Of a stretch of DNA of 64,000 bases, positions 1-13,133 are shown piece after piece (within the stretch, counting starts at the first letter, position 1; each line of letters begins with the position of its first letter). The position numbers were made by a program, and so were the translations under genes. Under the pieces are notes generated by a model. It searched no databases. It had not been told where the DNA came from and saw nothing but the letters and a program-made list of their open reading frames with translations. The stretch is from Cristatella mucedo. Taxonomy: Eukaryota; Bryozoa; Phylactolaemata; Cristatellidae. The stretch is from contig WPIO01000049.1 of assembly GCA_009760855.2 (NCBI GenBank), positions 2,134,001-2,198,000 of the forward strand. Reading direction: 5' to 3'.

Positions 1-176
1 TTGGTGAGCCGTGATGGCGCACTAGGTAAGGCGGTTGCTTTTCACGACCTCGGTCCCGAGATCGCGGCTTTGAATTCAGTGGCGGGCGATCCTTTTTTTC
101 CGCTGCAAGCGGTAGTGATAGCCGTAAAGGCTCTTCTGTCGCTATACAAAAAGAGGGCTGTCGAATCAACTAGCAT
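1..176 (+). mobile_element. SINE-A copy (tRNA-derived)
   Basis: This is the first of about nine related copies in the window. The family has a tRNA-like head with an A-box-like segment (cactaggtaaggcgg), an anticodon-arm-like inverted repeat around the cacgacctcgg stretch, and a B-box-like ggttcgaatcc, here diverged. A unique body follows, with gcaagcggtagtgatagccg and ggctcttctgtcgctatac, ending near ggctgttaaatcagct. Naming it a SINE is an inference from tRNA likeness, copy number and random orientation. Confidence 0.7.
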
Positions 177-182
177 TTTATC

Positions 183-263
183 GTACCTGCTTCTAGCCTA
201 CTTCCTACCTGCTTCCTACCTGCTTCTAGCCTACTTCCTACCTGCTTCCTACCTACTTCAATC
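183..263. repeat. 33-bp tandem repeat (about 2.4 copies)
   Basis: A 33-bp unit containing cctgcttctagcctacttc is repeated directly behind the SINE-A end. In one frame it spells an 11-residue YLLLAYFLPAS repeat, but there is no gene context. Confidence 0.75.
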
Positions 264-1489
264 TTCCTTTTGGTATTAGGTTCACACGGTCAGTCCTCCT
301 CCGTCAGTCCGCCTGGCAACGTCCGCGCCTGGCCCGCCTCCGTTGCCGCCGTCGCTGGCACCAGGTTTCTCGGCGTCCGTACCACCCACCCCCCTCGCGC
401 GCGCGGCAGCGCTCACGCGCGTCTGGCACGTCACGCATCGCCGCTATCTATCTGAGCGGCGGCTGACAGAAGGACGGCGCGCTCGCCGAGTGTCGCCGCC
501 GCCTCGGCTAATTATGGCACAGCGCCGCCGTAGCACGCAGCGTGGTGTCCAGCGCCAGCGGCTCTCACGCGCTGAGGTGTCGGCAGTATCTCGGCCGCTG
601 CTAGCCGAGTAATTACAGTGAAGAGGCGCCGCCGCCGACTCTCTGGCGGCGGCGGCGCCCGTGCGTCCGGTGCGGTTACATAACGCCGCTGCCGCTCGCC
701 GCGTTGCCGCCGAGCAAGTACGCGCAGGTGGTGCTCACTGCCGAAGACGGACGGCTGTCAACGCTCCGCCGCCGCCGCGCTCCCGCTCGCCGCCCCGAGC
801 CGGCTCACTGCTTCTCCCGACCGCCATCGGCGAGTCGTGGGGAAGAGGGCGTGGTGGGGCCGGCCGGCCGCACTTTTGCCTCCGATCGCCGCGGCCAGCG
901 CTTTGTTCAACTCGCGGCTCCAACTTGCGGCACTAACGAAAAGACTGGGAGAACTTGGTCAGAATGCCTCTCGCAATTCATCATCTCGGATCGTGTGGCG
1001 CCAGCTCGCGCGCGACAGCCTCCGCACGGCACCGCTGCCTGAGAAAACACACGAGGCCTCGACGCAGGGGAAGAGCGCACGCAGGGAGGATCACTCCACG
1101 AGTCTCGCTGCGAATGGCGCCGAATGGTCTCGCGTAGCGCGCGCGGGTAATCGTCGCGCTGCGAAGTCTCGCACGCACGATACGGCTTCGCAGAGCGTCT
1201 GGCCTGACGAATTGCATCGAGAACCTGAGGAAACATGAGGTCGCCGAGTGAGTGCGGTATTGACAAAGCGTCAAGTGAGGGCGTCCTGCTATAAAGGTTG
1301 CTTACTGGCGGTATACGCTTAGAGTCACTTGCGTGCTGCTGCTGTGGAGGTACAGTTGCCCTTACATATTCTAGGCACAGTGGGTATACACATGCGGGGT
1401 ATATCTGCAAATCCAAATATAATTACATTGAAAGGATGCAGCTATTTACAAATGTCTGTATACTTCCTCGTACAAGTAGAGTGCGTATA
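264..1489. other. GC-rich stretch without a recognisable gene
   Basis: CpG-rich sequence with GCC-type trinucleotide runs. Open frames are long because stop codons are rare in such DNA. None shows a domain, an exon-like edge or conserved residues. A TATAAAG string at 1290-1296 has no gene behind it. Confidence 0.6.
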
Positions 1490-2530
<1,041 letters not shown>

Positions 2531-2692
2531 GCCGTGATGGCACACTAGGTTAGGCGGTTGCTTTCACGACCTCGGGACCGAGGTCGTGGGTTCAATTCCT
2601 GCGGTTGGCGATTCTTTATTGCCACTGCAAGCGGTAGTAATAGCCGTAAACGCTCTTCTGTCGCTATACAAAAAAGGCCTGTTAAGCAGCTA
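2531..2692 (+). mobile_element. SINE-A copy
   Basis: Near-complete copy starting gccgtgatggcacactagg, with the B-box-like ggttcaattcc and the body ending in ctgttaagcagct. It aligns over its whole length with the copies at 1 and 46961. Confidence 0.8.
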
Positions 2693-3462
2693 GGACTCTT
2701 GCCGTGCCCCCAGGTCCTCCGCTCTACAGCGGACCTACTTTTTACAGCTTCGCCGCAGATGAGTAATTCGAGTCGCCACTCTCATCTCCTGAGGTTCTGG
2801 ATGCGAGCCTCGCTGTAGATGTAGACGCTTTATCGTCCCTCCGCTTGCTCGGGCGGCCTGGCTGTCGTCGCCAGGGCGTCGTGATTTTCGCGTGCAGCGC
2901 CGAGTGAGGGGACTGCCTACCGCGGCGGCTTGCTGAAAACCTAACTAATTGGCTGGACCTAACCGGACTGGACTAATGGAATTCAGTTCCGGATGGGCTA
3001 AAAAAAAAGCAGCCGCCGCTGCAGTCTCTGCAGCTCTTGATGAATGTGGCTGCTCAAGGCTCTAGGTAAACAAATCGCAGATTCGACCACGTGTTTCTTT
3101 TGCAGAAAGATCCGCGATGTCTCCTCTTGTCGATCGACGGATACACGACCTAACTCTTATCCAGAACCTCAAGGCCCGCCACTGCTTGACTTATTCGTGC
3201 GTAGCTGAAAAAAAGCCGAACCAGAGTGTCAGCCTCATCGTGCCTCAAGATCCTCTGTGGACACTTCATTAGCTAACGTGTGCTTGCGCTAAAAGACCGC
3301 CGGCGACAGATGCAGCTGCTCTTCGAGTGCAAGAGCTGCGGAAGTAGCGTCCGTGGCTCTTACGCAACGGCATCTCCTCTCCTGCTGCGGACTGGGATTG
3401 GTCCCCTCTCCAGCAGCAGCAGCCACCACGAGTGGCTGCTGCTGCTGCTGCTGCTTCCACGC
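2693..3462. other. Intergenic, nothing recognised
   Basis: Mixed-composition sequence with a short A-run at 3001 and a CAG/CTG run at 3410-3460. No coding, RNA or mobile-element signal was recognised. Confidence 0.5.
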
Positions 3463-3725
3463 CACTCCCTTCCTTCCTGCCTCGACTGTCCTGCACTTCC
3501 TTCCTGCCTCGACTGCCCTGCACTGCCTTCCTGCCTCGACTGTCCTGCACTGCCTTCCTGCCTCGACTGCCCTGCACTTCCTTCCTGCCTCGACTGCCCT
3601 GCACTGCCTTCCTGCCTCGACTGCCCTGCACTTCCTTCCTGCCTCGACTGCCCTGCACTGCCTTCCTGCCTCGACTGCCCTGCACTTCCTTCCTGCCTCG
3701 ACTGCCCTGCACTTCCTTCCTTCCT
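3463..3725. repeat. 27-bp minisatellite, about nine copies
   Basis: Nine head-to-tail copies of a 27-bp unit built on ttcctgcctcgactg and ccctgcac, with a C/T alternation (ctgtcctg versus ctgccctg) and a T/G alternation between units. One frame reads as a nine-residue repeat LPSCLDCPA, but 27 is a multiple of three so all frames stay open. It ends in a ttcc-rich run. Confidence 0.95.
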
Positions 3726-4266
3726 TCCTTCCTGCCCTGCTGCCCTTCTTCTTTCCGACTACGCGTCTCTCGCTTTCCCTTTCGGCTTCGTAAGACGAAA
3801 TGTCCGCTGTCTGTCCGCTGGCTGCCGCAAGCGTGCCGCAAAAGTCTCCTGCGCAAGTCTCACCCGCTCGGTCTTTGTCGCTATGCCGAGTCTCAGGACA
3901 GCAGTAAAGACGCCGTAAAGATAGAGCGCGCGCAGAGCTGCTGCGCGCGCACGCAGGCGTGCCCGTGCGTATCTCGCTCAAAACTACGCGCGGCCGGCGC
4001 TGCGCTGCGCTCAGGCAGCCGCCGGCGGCGGTGGCGGCGGCGCCGACCTCGCTAGGCTCGGGGCGAAGATTCCCAAGCGGCCGCAATCAGAGCCCAGCAG
4101 TCCCAGCAGACGCCGGACCGCGACGCGTCGCCCGGTCGCCTCCGGGGATTCTCTCTGATCTTGTTAGAGGTCTGCGGGAGACCCCTGTGTAGTGGTGAGC
4201 GAAAGAGATAGCTCGAGCGCGTGCGCGCTAGAGAGCGGCGGCGGCCGAGGCGCGGCCGTCGGCGTG
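3726..4266. other. GC-rich intergenic, nothing recognised
   Basis: CpG-rich, with GGCGGC runs near 4020-4045. No domain or splice-bounded exon was recognised. Confidence 0.5.
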
Positions 4267-4299
4267 CGAAGAGAAGAGAAGAGAAGAGAAGAGAAGAGA

Positions 4300-4334
<35 letters not shown>

Positions 4335-4336
4335 TC
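4267..4336. repeat. (GAAGA)n then (GA)n microsatellite
   Basis: About seven GAAGA units pass directly into GAGAGA. Purine strand is +. Confidence 0.95.
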
Positions 4337-4445
4337 GAAGGGCGGCGCTTGTTCCGTCATTAGACACACTTATTGGCGCCAAGCAGTGGTTTCTGCCTAT
4401 TTGCGCGAGGCATTCATTTGACGAAAGGCCTATTTCTGCGCACAC

Positions 4446-4700
4446 TTAGCTGGCTCTATAATAATGGTAGCACATTCTCCAAGTGGTCGCCATTGTGAAT
4501 TTGCTTTGTGCTTGTATTTAGATCACGTCGATGTTAAATGGCGAGCGTTGTGTATTTCCACAAGAGCATCCGCAATAAGAAACAATGCTTCCAAAGGATA
4601 TCCTCTATCAGATCGTACAATGAGAACTTGCAAAGCTTTATTTTCTGCCAAGTCCGAGCGCATTCAAATTACCTCTCTTCGCTATGCAAACGCACAACGC
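4446..4700. promoter_or_regulatory. AT-rich island with SOX-type motifs (candidate regulatory)
   Basis: About 250 bases of clearly lower GC inside the GC-rich block, about 4.2 kb upstream of the SoxB1 start. It holds AACAATG at 4581-4587 and TACAATG at 4616-4622, both exact matches to the SOX consensus WWCAAWG, and the near match CATTGTG at 4491-4497 followed by atttgctttg. That it regulates anything is inference. Confidence 0.3.
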
Positions 4701-6280
4701 GCGTCAGTCGCTCCGCTGGCAGCACCGTCGCTCCTTGCGCTCGCCACCGCGGCGGCGGTGGCGGCGCCAGCCGACATGACGGACTATCTTGGCCCACGCC
4801 GCTGTCGCCGCGGCGAAAGCGACTACGTCCAGGTAAGACAGGCCCGGCGGCCGACCTTTCCTCGCCTGTCCTCTTCGCTGGACGGACGTACCGCCGCCGC
4901 CCTCGGCGGTGGCGGTACGCCCGCCACTTTGTCGCGCTCGGCGCCGCATCAGCTCACTCGGCAGCGAGAGCTGCTGCTGCGGCAGAGGCGGTTGGACGGC
5001 GATCGTGTGGACGTTGAGCACTGACACGAGGTCGCGGGGCGGTCCTGTCTGGCCCTCGGCGTCGCAAGGATGCATCGTGGCACGGCCGCCGCTTGTCCGT
5101 CCTTCGACCTTCTCGCCGCCGACTCGGAGCTTCTGGAGCGCCGCACGAACTCATCTCTGTCCGTTTGTCTGTCTCCACCTGTCTCTCCCCGTATCCATCT
5201 GTATCTGTCTCCCTTTTTTTTGTCTCGGTCTCTCCATCTGTCCGTCTCTCTCATCTCTCTGTGTTTCGGTTTCTGCCCACCTCTCTCTGCCTGCCAATAT
5301 CTCTATCAGTCTTCCAAGCTATAGAATGCCTGCTCCGTCCGTCGAAACCTCTGTCCCCCCCCCCCGCCGCCGCCGCTCCGCTCCGTCTCCGCTCTTAATT
5401 CTCGCCCCTCGCTCTCCAGATCGCTCTGCCTTCCGTCGGCGCTCGCTGAACGTAGCAAGCTGTTAGCGGTAGGAGGGGCGGAGCCGGAGGCGAGACAGTC
5501 ACTCGCGCACGGGCGTCTCGAACCGAGGCGGCCGCGTCGGCGCCGCCCCACGTCGGCGCGCGAGGCCGCCGACGTCATCGAAGTCCGCGCTTGTTTTCCC
5601 CGTCGACGTCGACGAGCGACCACCGCCGCCGCTCATCGTCGCGCCAGATGTCGCGCCTCGCCACCGACGTGCGCCGCGACCCGCCTAGCGGACGCGGGTG
5701 ACGGCCGGGCCGATCCTCGCTCGCTCGCCGTCGCCGTAGAAGCCGCCACTTCCGCTGGCTGTCAGCTGCTGCGGATGCAGCGCCGGCCGCGCCCCGCCCC
5801 CACCGCGGCGGCCGCTTCGACCGCGGTCGAGACGTCATCTCGCCGCGCTGCTGCCTGCCTGCCCGCCTGCGAGTCGCCCGCCCGCCCGCTCGCGCGCGCG
5901 CGCAGCGACGATCGGCGGCGGCGCGGCTCCATTTTGTCAAGGCAGCCGCCGCCTTAACGCCCTCCCGCTGATGGGAGGGAGCAGGATGCGGGCTCGTTCG
6001 CGGAGGACGAACGGGCAGCGCGCTCGGTAGCTAGCAGGCAGCTGGTCGGACGCTGGCGCGGTCGCCCCGCGGCGGCGGCAGGCGGGCGGGCGGGCGGGTG
6101 AGTGGGTGCGGCCGCTGCTCTTCAGGACGGCTTAGAGGCACTCGCGATGCCATCTTAGGCCGATAATCACGCGCCAGCGAACAATGCGCGGCCACTCGCG
6201 CCGCGCCGAGTGGCCGCGCCGCTGAAAGACGTTGCCATGAGAGCGCTCATTAATCTGTGTCATAATTTGACGGCAAGTGA
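4701..6280. other. GC-rich intergenic; TCTG/CT-rich tract 5155-5310
   Basis: Contains a degenerate pyrimidine tract of TCTG/TCTC units at 5155-5310 and CpG-dense DNA after it. A G-rich run with four GGCG/GGGCG blocks lies near 6078-6100. A short open stretch at 4776-4832 starts with ATG and ends at a consensus splice donor (CAG/GTAAGA); see the findings. No confident gene. Confidence 0.5.
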
Positions 6281-6334
6281 TGAACGACGGGCCACCGGTT
6301 GAATGGTCGCTCAAAAGAGCCTGTCTCTATTATC

Positions 6335-6403
6335 TCGTCGCATTATAATTATATTGTTTATTATTTGAAAGAACTGTCGCGCGCAACAATGCGACGCATT
6401 GTC
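6335..6403. promoter_or_regulatory. AT-rich patch plus palindromic SOX-site pair
   Basis: An AT-rich patch (attataattatattgttta) is followed by AACAATG at 6385-6391 and its reverse, CATTGTC, at 6397-6403. Together they make a perfect 17-bp palindrome, ACAATGCGACGCATTGT, with a single central base. This fits two SOX proteins facing each other about 2.4 kb upstream of the SoxB1 start codon. Regulatory role is inferred. Confidence 0.35.
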
Positions 6404-6841
6404 GTCGCTCGACAGCTCGTCTTTTCCTCGCAAAACATAAAGCACGCGCAGACTAGAAAAATCGGCTGGAGCGCGTGGCCGGAGCCAGTGGCAGCGGGTG
6501 CGGCGGATGGCTAAGCCTCGCGCGCGGCGCCCGCTTACGCGGCCGCCGCAGGAGCGGCCGGCCACCGCGGCGAGCACGCTGCTCCTTCGCCGTGGCGTCG
6601 GGGAGTCGGGGAGGCCGAGTGGCGGCGGTGAAGGTGGCGGAAGACTGCGTGGCGGCCTGCCGGCGGCGCTGAACCGCGGATAGGTTCCACGACGCCGGCC
6701 GCGCCGCCGCAGCGCGAGGCAGCCGGCGCGCTGCCTCGGCGGACGCCACTTCGGGTATGTGGGCGCGCCCGCCGAAAATGGACTAGCTACCGGAATAGCC
6801 GCGCCGCGAGCGAAGCCCGATCGGCGCACCTTCGGCACACA

Positions 6842-6939
6842 TCTGCGACAATGGGCTACGCAGAGCGCTCCGTCTGCGACAATGAGGTACGCAGAGCGCT
6901 CCGTCTGCGACAATGAGGTACGCAGAGCGCTCCATTGTT
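6842..6939. repeat. 31-bp tandem repeat x3 with ACAATG cores
   Basis: Three units of exactly 31 bp start at 6842, 6873 and 6904 (tctgcgacaatg, then tacgcagagcgctcc). Each carries gACAATG, one mismatch from the SOX consensus. The array is closed by a perfect CATTGTT at 6933-6939. The units also contain the palindrome GAGCGCTC. Confidence 0.85.
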
Positions 6940-8303
6940 CCTATAATTGTTCGCAAAGTAAACGTAAACACGTGTTTTCTTAGACAACACTCTCCCCCAT
7001 CTGCGGCGGGCGCGCGACGATCGCGCTCGCGACGCACCGCCGCCGTCACCTCTAGTCGCCGCGTGCGTCTATCTAGTGCGCTGCCAGTTTGTCGGCGATA
7101 CCGCGGCCGGTACCGCGGCCGGCCGCGACCGAGCGGCATCCTCTTTCAGCCGTCTTCGGCTAACCAAAATGGCCGCCGATGGGGGTAGCGCGACGGCCCG
7201 GCGTGCTGACGCTCGACCGTCCCCCCATTTCGACATGTTCGCCGCCTTCCTCCGGATTCCATGACTCCTTCGTTGGCCCCATTTGATGACGATCGTGTGG
7301 TGAATGGGTTCACTTGAGCCCCAGAGCGCGCGCTGGCACTCGGTACGTCTAGCAACATCGAAATCTGCCACCGGAAGCAGCGGTGGCGGCGGCGGCGGAC
7401 CGAGGGAGGGGCGGCGATTGACGTCGGGGTGGCGCGCTAGGACGGGGGGGGGCGGGGCGCGGACGCGCGGGCTGCATCGCGAGGATCGCCGCGCGGCGCC
7501 GATCCGCGCGGCTGCGAGTGCACTCCGGCGAACTGCCGCTGCCGCCGCTACCGCGGCTGCCGAGGCAGAATCAATATTTACCGGACAACGCCGTTTACCG
7601 AACGAACGACGGAAGGTGTCCGCTGCTAGATCAGGGCGTGCTCAGTACCTTCGAGTGTTCGATTAGTGACGGCTTACGAACGGCGCCTACCGGGGCAGTA
7701 CGAAGCCAGCCACACCACCCCAGCCGCTACCTTCCCCCATAGAGATGCCACGACGGGGGTAGGGAGGGGTTTGGCCGGGGCGGGAAGAGGCCGCCGCCGC
7801 CCCCTCAGCCTCTTTCGCCTCGACGCGCCCGAAGCTCTTTGAATCTCGGAACTGCCGCGGCGGGCCGGCCAGAAAACGGCGGCGGTCGCGTCGCGATAGC
7901 CCGATAGCAGCGCGCCTGGCGGTTCGCCCTCTCGGCGACCGGGTCGCGCTGGCTCTCTCGCTCCCGCGCCGCCGCGACGACAGCGCCCCCGGCGGCGGAC
8001 GCTCCTGGCCTCTCCAAGCCCATTCGGAGCCGGGCGCGGGTTGTCGCCAAACGCATAGGCCGACGCGCAGGTAAGGCGGGCTCGACCGACAGGTCGCGCG
8101 AAGCCCGGCGGCCAGCGGTGCGATGCGAGTCCCAGCGTCGCCGACCCGTAGTAGTTAATTTTCCATATATCACGGCCTGCTAATTGTGCGGCGAGTCAAC
8201 GCCACCTTCACCTGGCCACCACCACCACCCCCTCGCCGCCGCCGCCGACTCCCGCCTGCGTGCAGCGTAGCTGGAGCGTCGCTGCTCGTCGTTATGCTTT
8301 CCA

Positions 8304-8335
<32 letters not shown>

Positions 8336-8600
8336 TAAGCTCTTATCCGTGTCCTCTAGGCGAGCCACGCTTACCCTCGCGCGCGTATTCCCCTCTTCCC
8401 CTTTCCCCCTTACGAGGACCGCCACGCCCACTCGATTCGCCCTCCGCTAGAAGCCGCCGCCGCTGCTACGCCGGTCCGGGGGCGGGGCCGGGTAGCTGCG
8501 GCGGAGCTCGCCGCCGCCGCCGCTGCCGCTAGGTCAGCTACGTCACGGGCGTTCCGGTATGGGATGACGAAGGGCCGTACCAGAAGGGACCAACGGCGGA
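6940..8600. other. SoxB1 upstream region, CpG-island-like
   Basis: CpG-dense and non-coding as far as I can see. It includes GCC/GGC trinucleotide runs (7385, 8305), a G9 run near 7443, ccaaaatggccgcc near 7165 (YY1-like), a consensus splice donor CAG/GTAAGG at 8070/8071 that could close a 5'-UTR exon, and a CRE-like TACGTCAC at 8539-8546. Confidence 0.45.
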
Positions 8601-8621
8601 CTCGTCATCCGGTGATCGCTG

Positions 8622-8659
8622 ATTGGCCGGTTTGGCTGTTTTCTAGCCCGGTTGCCAAT
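8622..8659 (+). promoter_or_regulatory. Paired CCAAT boxes upstream of SoxB1
   Basis: An inverted CCAAT box (ATTGG, 8622-8626, in ctgattggccgg) and a direct one (CCAAT, 8655-8659, in ttgccaatcaaa) lie 33 bp apart and 137-174 bp before the start codon. The flanks resemble NF-Y sites. No TATA box is visible. The transcription start cannot be fixed from sequence. Confidence 0.45.
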
Positions 8660-8678
8660 CAAATAGAGTGTGCGTTAG

Positions 8679-10527
<1,849 letters not shown>

Positions 10528-11440
10528 GCGGCTGCGTCGACCCCTTCTCGCGGGCGCGCGCGCTACCGCCGCTCGACGAGCAGATGACGCCGCCGCTGCC
10601 TCGAGCGAGCGAGCAGGCCGGCGCGGCGGGCCGCTCGAATTCAGCCACAATCTCTGCCACTTTTGTTTGACTCACTCAGGACCTTCACCCTTCCTGCTCC
10701 CCCCCAGCCCCAGCCCACTTCCCAATAACTCGGTCACGCCGCCGCCTCAGCTGCTGCGTCCGCTGGCGGCGGCGGCGGCTGGCGTTGACGCTGTGAACAA
10801 TCATTAGTGGTGCGGAGGCAGCGGCCGCCTCGCTCTCCGGCTCTCTCTACGGAGCAGCGCGGGCGGGCCGCCAGACTTCAAGGCCTGTCCCCGGTGAGAG
10901 GGCGGCCCAAGCCGGCCCTTAGCCAAGAGATTACGTGCGCGCGTGCGCGGCAGCGCAGGATGCAGGCCTGCTTCCTTCGCTCGCCGCCGGAGCCGACGTG
11001 CGGCGGCTGCGTGGCGTCGAGAAGCGCCGTGCGGCGGCGGCAGCAGGCTACGACCGTCCGTCGGGGCCGTGCCCACTACATTCCTATCATGTGGCTGCGT
11101 GGATGCCACCCAGCTGCTGAGGCTAGCTTTAGCTGACGACATATGCACATTCCTCCTCGAGGATGAAGAAATACATATAATGTTTGTATATATGTATTTG
11201 CGACTCGCATTTTGCACAGATTGTATTTTAACACGAGCACACGCTGCTGCTCTCTCCCTCTCACACAAGGCGGGCGGGCGCGCAGCGGCACCGCGAGTCT
11301 GTTGACGCATTTCGCGTCCGTGTTCTTGTGATTCCGTCCTCTGCTCCATGACCTTCTCACCTCCCGCGAGCAGAGGACCGTGCGATTGGCAGGCGGCGAG
11401 AACTGTAACGAAGCCCCTTGAATAAAAAATATTTTCGAGC
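10528..11440 (+). other. SoxB1 3' UTR (inferred)
   Basis: Non-coding DNA after the stop codon, running to a canonical AATAAA at 11421-11426. TGTATATA at 11185-11192 matches the Pumilio response element (UGUANAUA). Its AT-richness around 11165-11225 contrasts with the GC-rich flanks. The length of about 0.9 kb is plausible for SoxB1, but the cleavage site is unproven. Confidence 0.5.
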
Positions 11441-12389
11441 GCACGAGAGGCGACGGTCTCAAGCCCGCTTCGGCGGCCGTCGCAGAGCCGGAAACGCCGA
11501 GAGCGTCTCCTGCGCCCGGAGGCGACATTCGCTCCAGAGAAGCTTGCTTCGCGCGTGGGCGAACTTCGGCGCTGCGGGCGCGTGCTCTTGAGCTCCCGCG
11601 GCGGCGTGCGGGAGCGAAGATTTTCCTGCGGTGCGGCAAGCGGCTTTTATATTCTCGTTGGCGAGCATTCGAGCGAGCTAGCGTCAGCTCCCGACTTTTC
11701 GAGCCAGCGCTCGGCTCGCAAGAAAGAGCGAAGCGCGTGAGGCGCCGGTGGAGCCGCTGGTTTTCAGTCGAAGCCGCCGGCGGTTCGCGATCGTCGTCGC
11801 GAGCTCTCAGCCGGAGCTACGCGCGTTCGTCACCGCGCGGGCTTGCTTTCCTAGCTTTCGCTTGGCCATTTTTTTTTGGCCGCATGCTGGCGCTAGTCGC
11901 TCCGTATCGACGGCGGCGTTCCTGCTGCGGCGAGCTGGCGCGCAGACCTGTTGTCTTTTTTTGAAAGAGCGAGCAAACACCGCATTCAATGGAGGCGTAA
12001 TTGAGTTCCCCGAATTGCGAGACCTGGGTAGCCGAGCGTAATTGTTCTTTCTGGACCTTGAATAATACTGCAGCAGCCGCCGACCCGCGGGCCGAGCGCG
12101 GCAAATGCCTGACGCCGCTCGAGTCGAAAACAGACCCGCTCCGGGCAGCCAGCCGCGGGATGTCGGGATTCCGGTGAGAAACAACAACACCGACTGGTCT
12201 CGGCGTATTTACAAGCTACTCGCGTCGCCGGCGTGCACCGGCCCTAAAAGGTTTTCCGTTTTTTTTTGTTTTCTTCAAACGATCGAGGCTCCGCAGGACC
12301 GCGAGCGTCCGCGCCTGCGCCGACTCGAGGGGTCGGCGCAGGCGCGGCGCTGGCCGCGCCTCGCAACGCCGTTCTTCCAAGAACCGGCG
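11441..12389. other. Intergenic, nothing recognised
   Basis: GC-rich, with several short homopolymer T runs (11870, 11947, 12259) and scattered gagcgagc motifs. No gene, domain or RNA was recognised. Confidence 0.5.
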
Positions 12390-12545
12390 TTGCTCCGGCA
12401 CAGCGAGCTTTTGGGCCGAGCGAGCTTCGGGCAGAGCGAGCTCCGTGCGCGCAGCTCGCTGTCGGCATCGCAGCGAGCTTTGGGACCGAGCGAGCTTCCG
12501 GCCAAGTGAGCTGCCGGCAAAGTGAGCGAGAAGAGCGCGTCCGTC
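12390..12545. repeat. Degenerate GAGCGAGCTT-type repeat cluster
   Basis: At least six imperfect copies of a roughly 17-20 bp motif built on gagcgagcttcggg, with variants such as cagcgagctttggga and aagtgagctgccggc. Related motifs recur at 11668 and 12685. Period and copy number are approximate. Confidence 0.6.
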
Positions 12546-13101
12546 TACCGTCGGCGAGCGAGCAGCGCCGGTCGCTAGAGCAGAGGATACGAGGCGTCAG
12601 CGGCTCGGCGAGAACCGGGCCACCGCCTCGCTCGCTCGCTGTCCCAGGAAGCTGCGCTGCGCGCGCCGGCTTCAGCTGCCGCCACAGCGAGCTTTCGGCG
12701 CTGCACACGCAGCTTCAGCTCCGCGCGCGCCTCCTACGGGTCGCCCGCTCCCAGAGTTCGCTCGGCTCGCTCCGCGCGGCGCGCCTTCCGCTTCCGCGTC
12801 GGCCGCTCGGTGCGTCGGTCGCGCGCGGCGGCGGCGGCGTCGGGGAGGCGGCGAACTGCACGCACGCAAGAGAGACGCATTCGACGCTGCACCGGGTCGG
12901 TGGCGCCCGCGGCTGTTTTTTCAAAATGGAGGCCGCTCTGGCCGGCGGCGACGGTCGACAAGGAGCGAGGCTGCACCGAGCGAGCTCGGGCGCTTGGTGC
13001 GCTCGCGGTGCACGCGCCGACGACCTGACAGCCGCCGAAGGGCCGATGGAGACGACGGCCGCTGCTCCGGCGGCGCCTCCGCCGCCGCTGCCGGAGAAGC
13101 A

Positions 13102-13133
<32 letters not shown>

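Noticed and set aside
1290..1296. TATA box
   Set aside because: TATAAAG is present but no downstream gene or initiator could be found.
3289..4086. 265-aa minus-strand and 207-212-aa plus-strand frames over the 27-bp minisatellite
   Set aside because: A repeat of 27 bp keeps all frames open; both strands and several frames are equally long.
6842..6939. CRISPR-like array
   Set aside because: The units are contiguous without spacers, and the sequence is from an animal genome.
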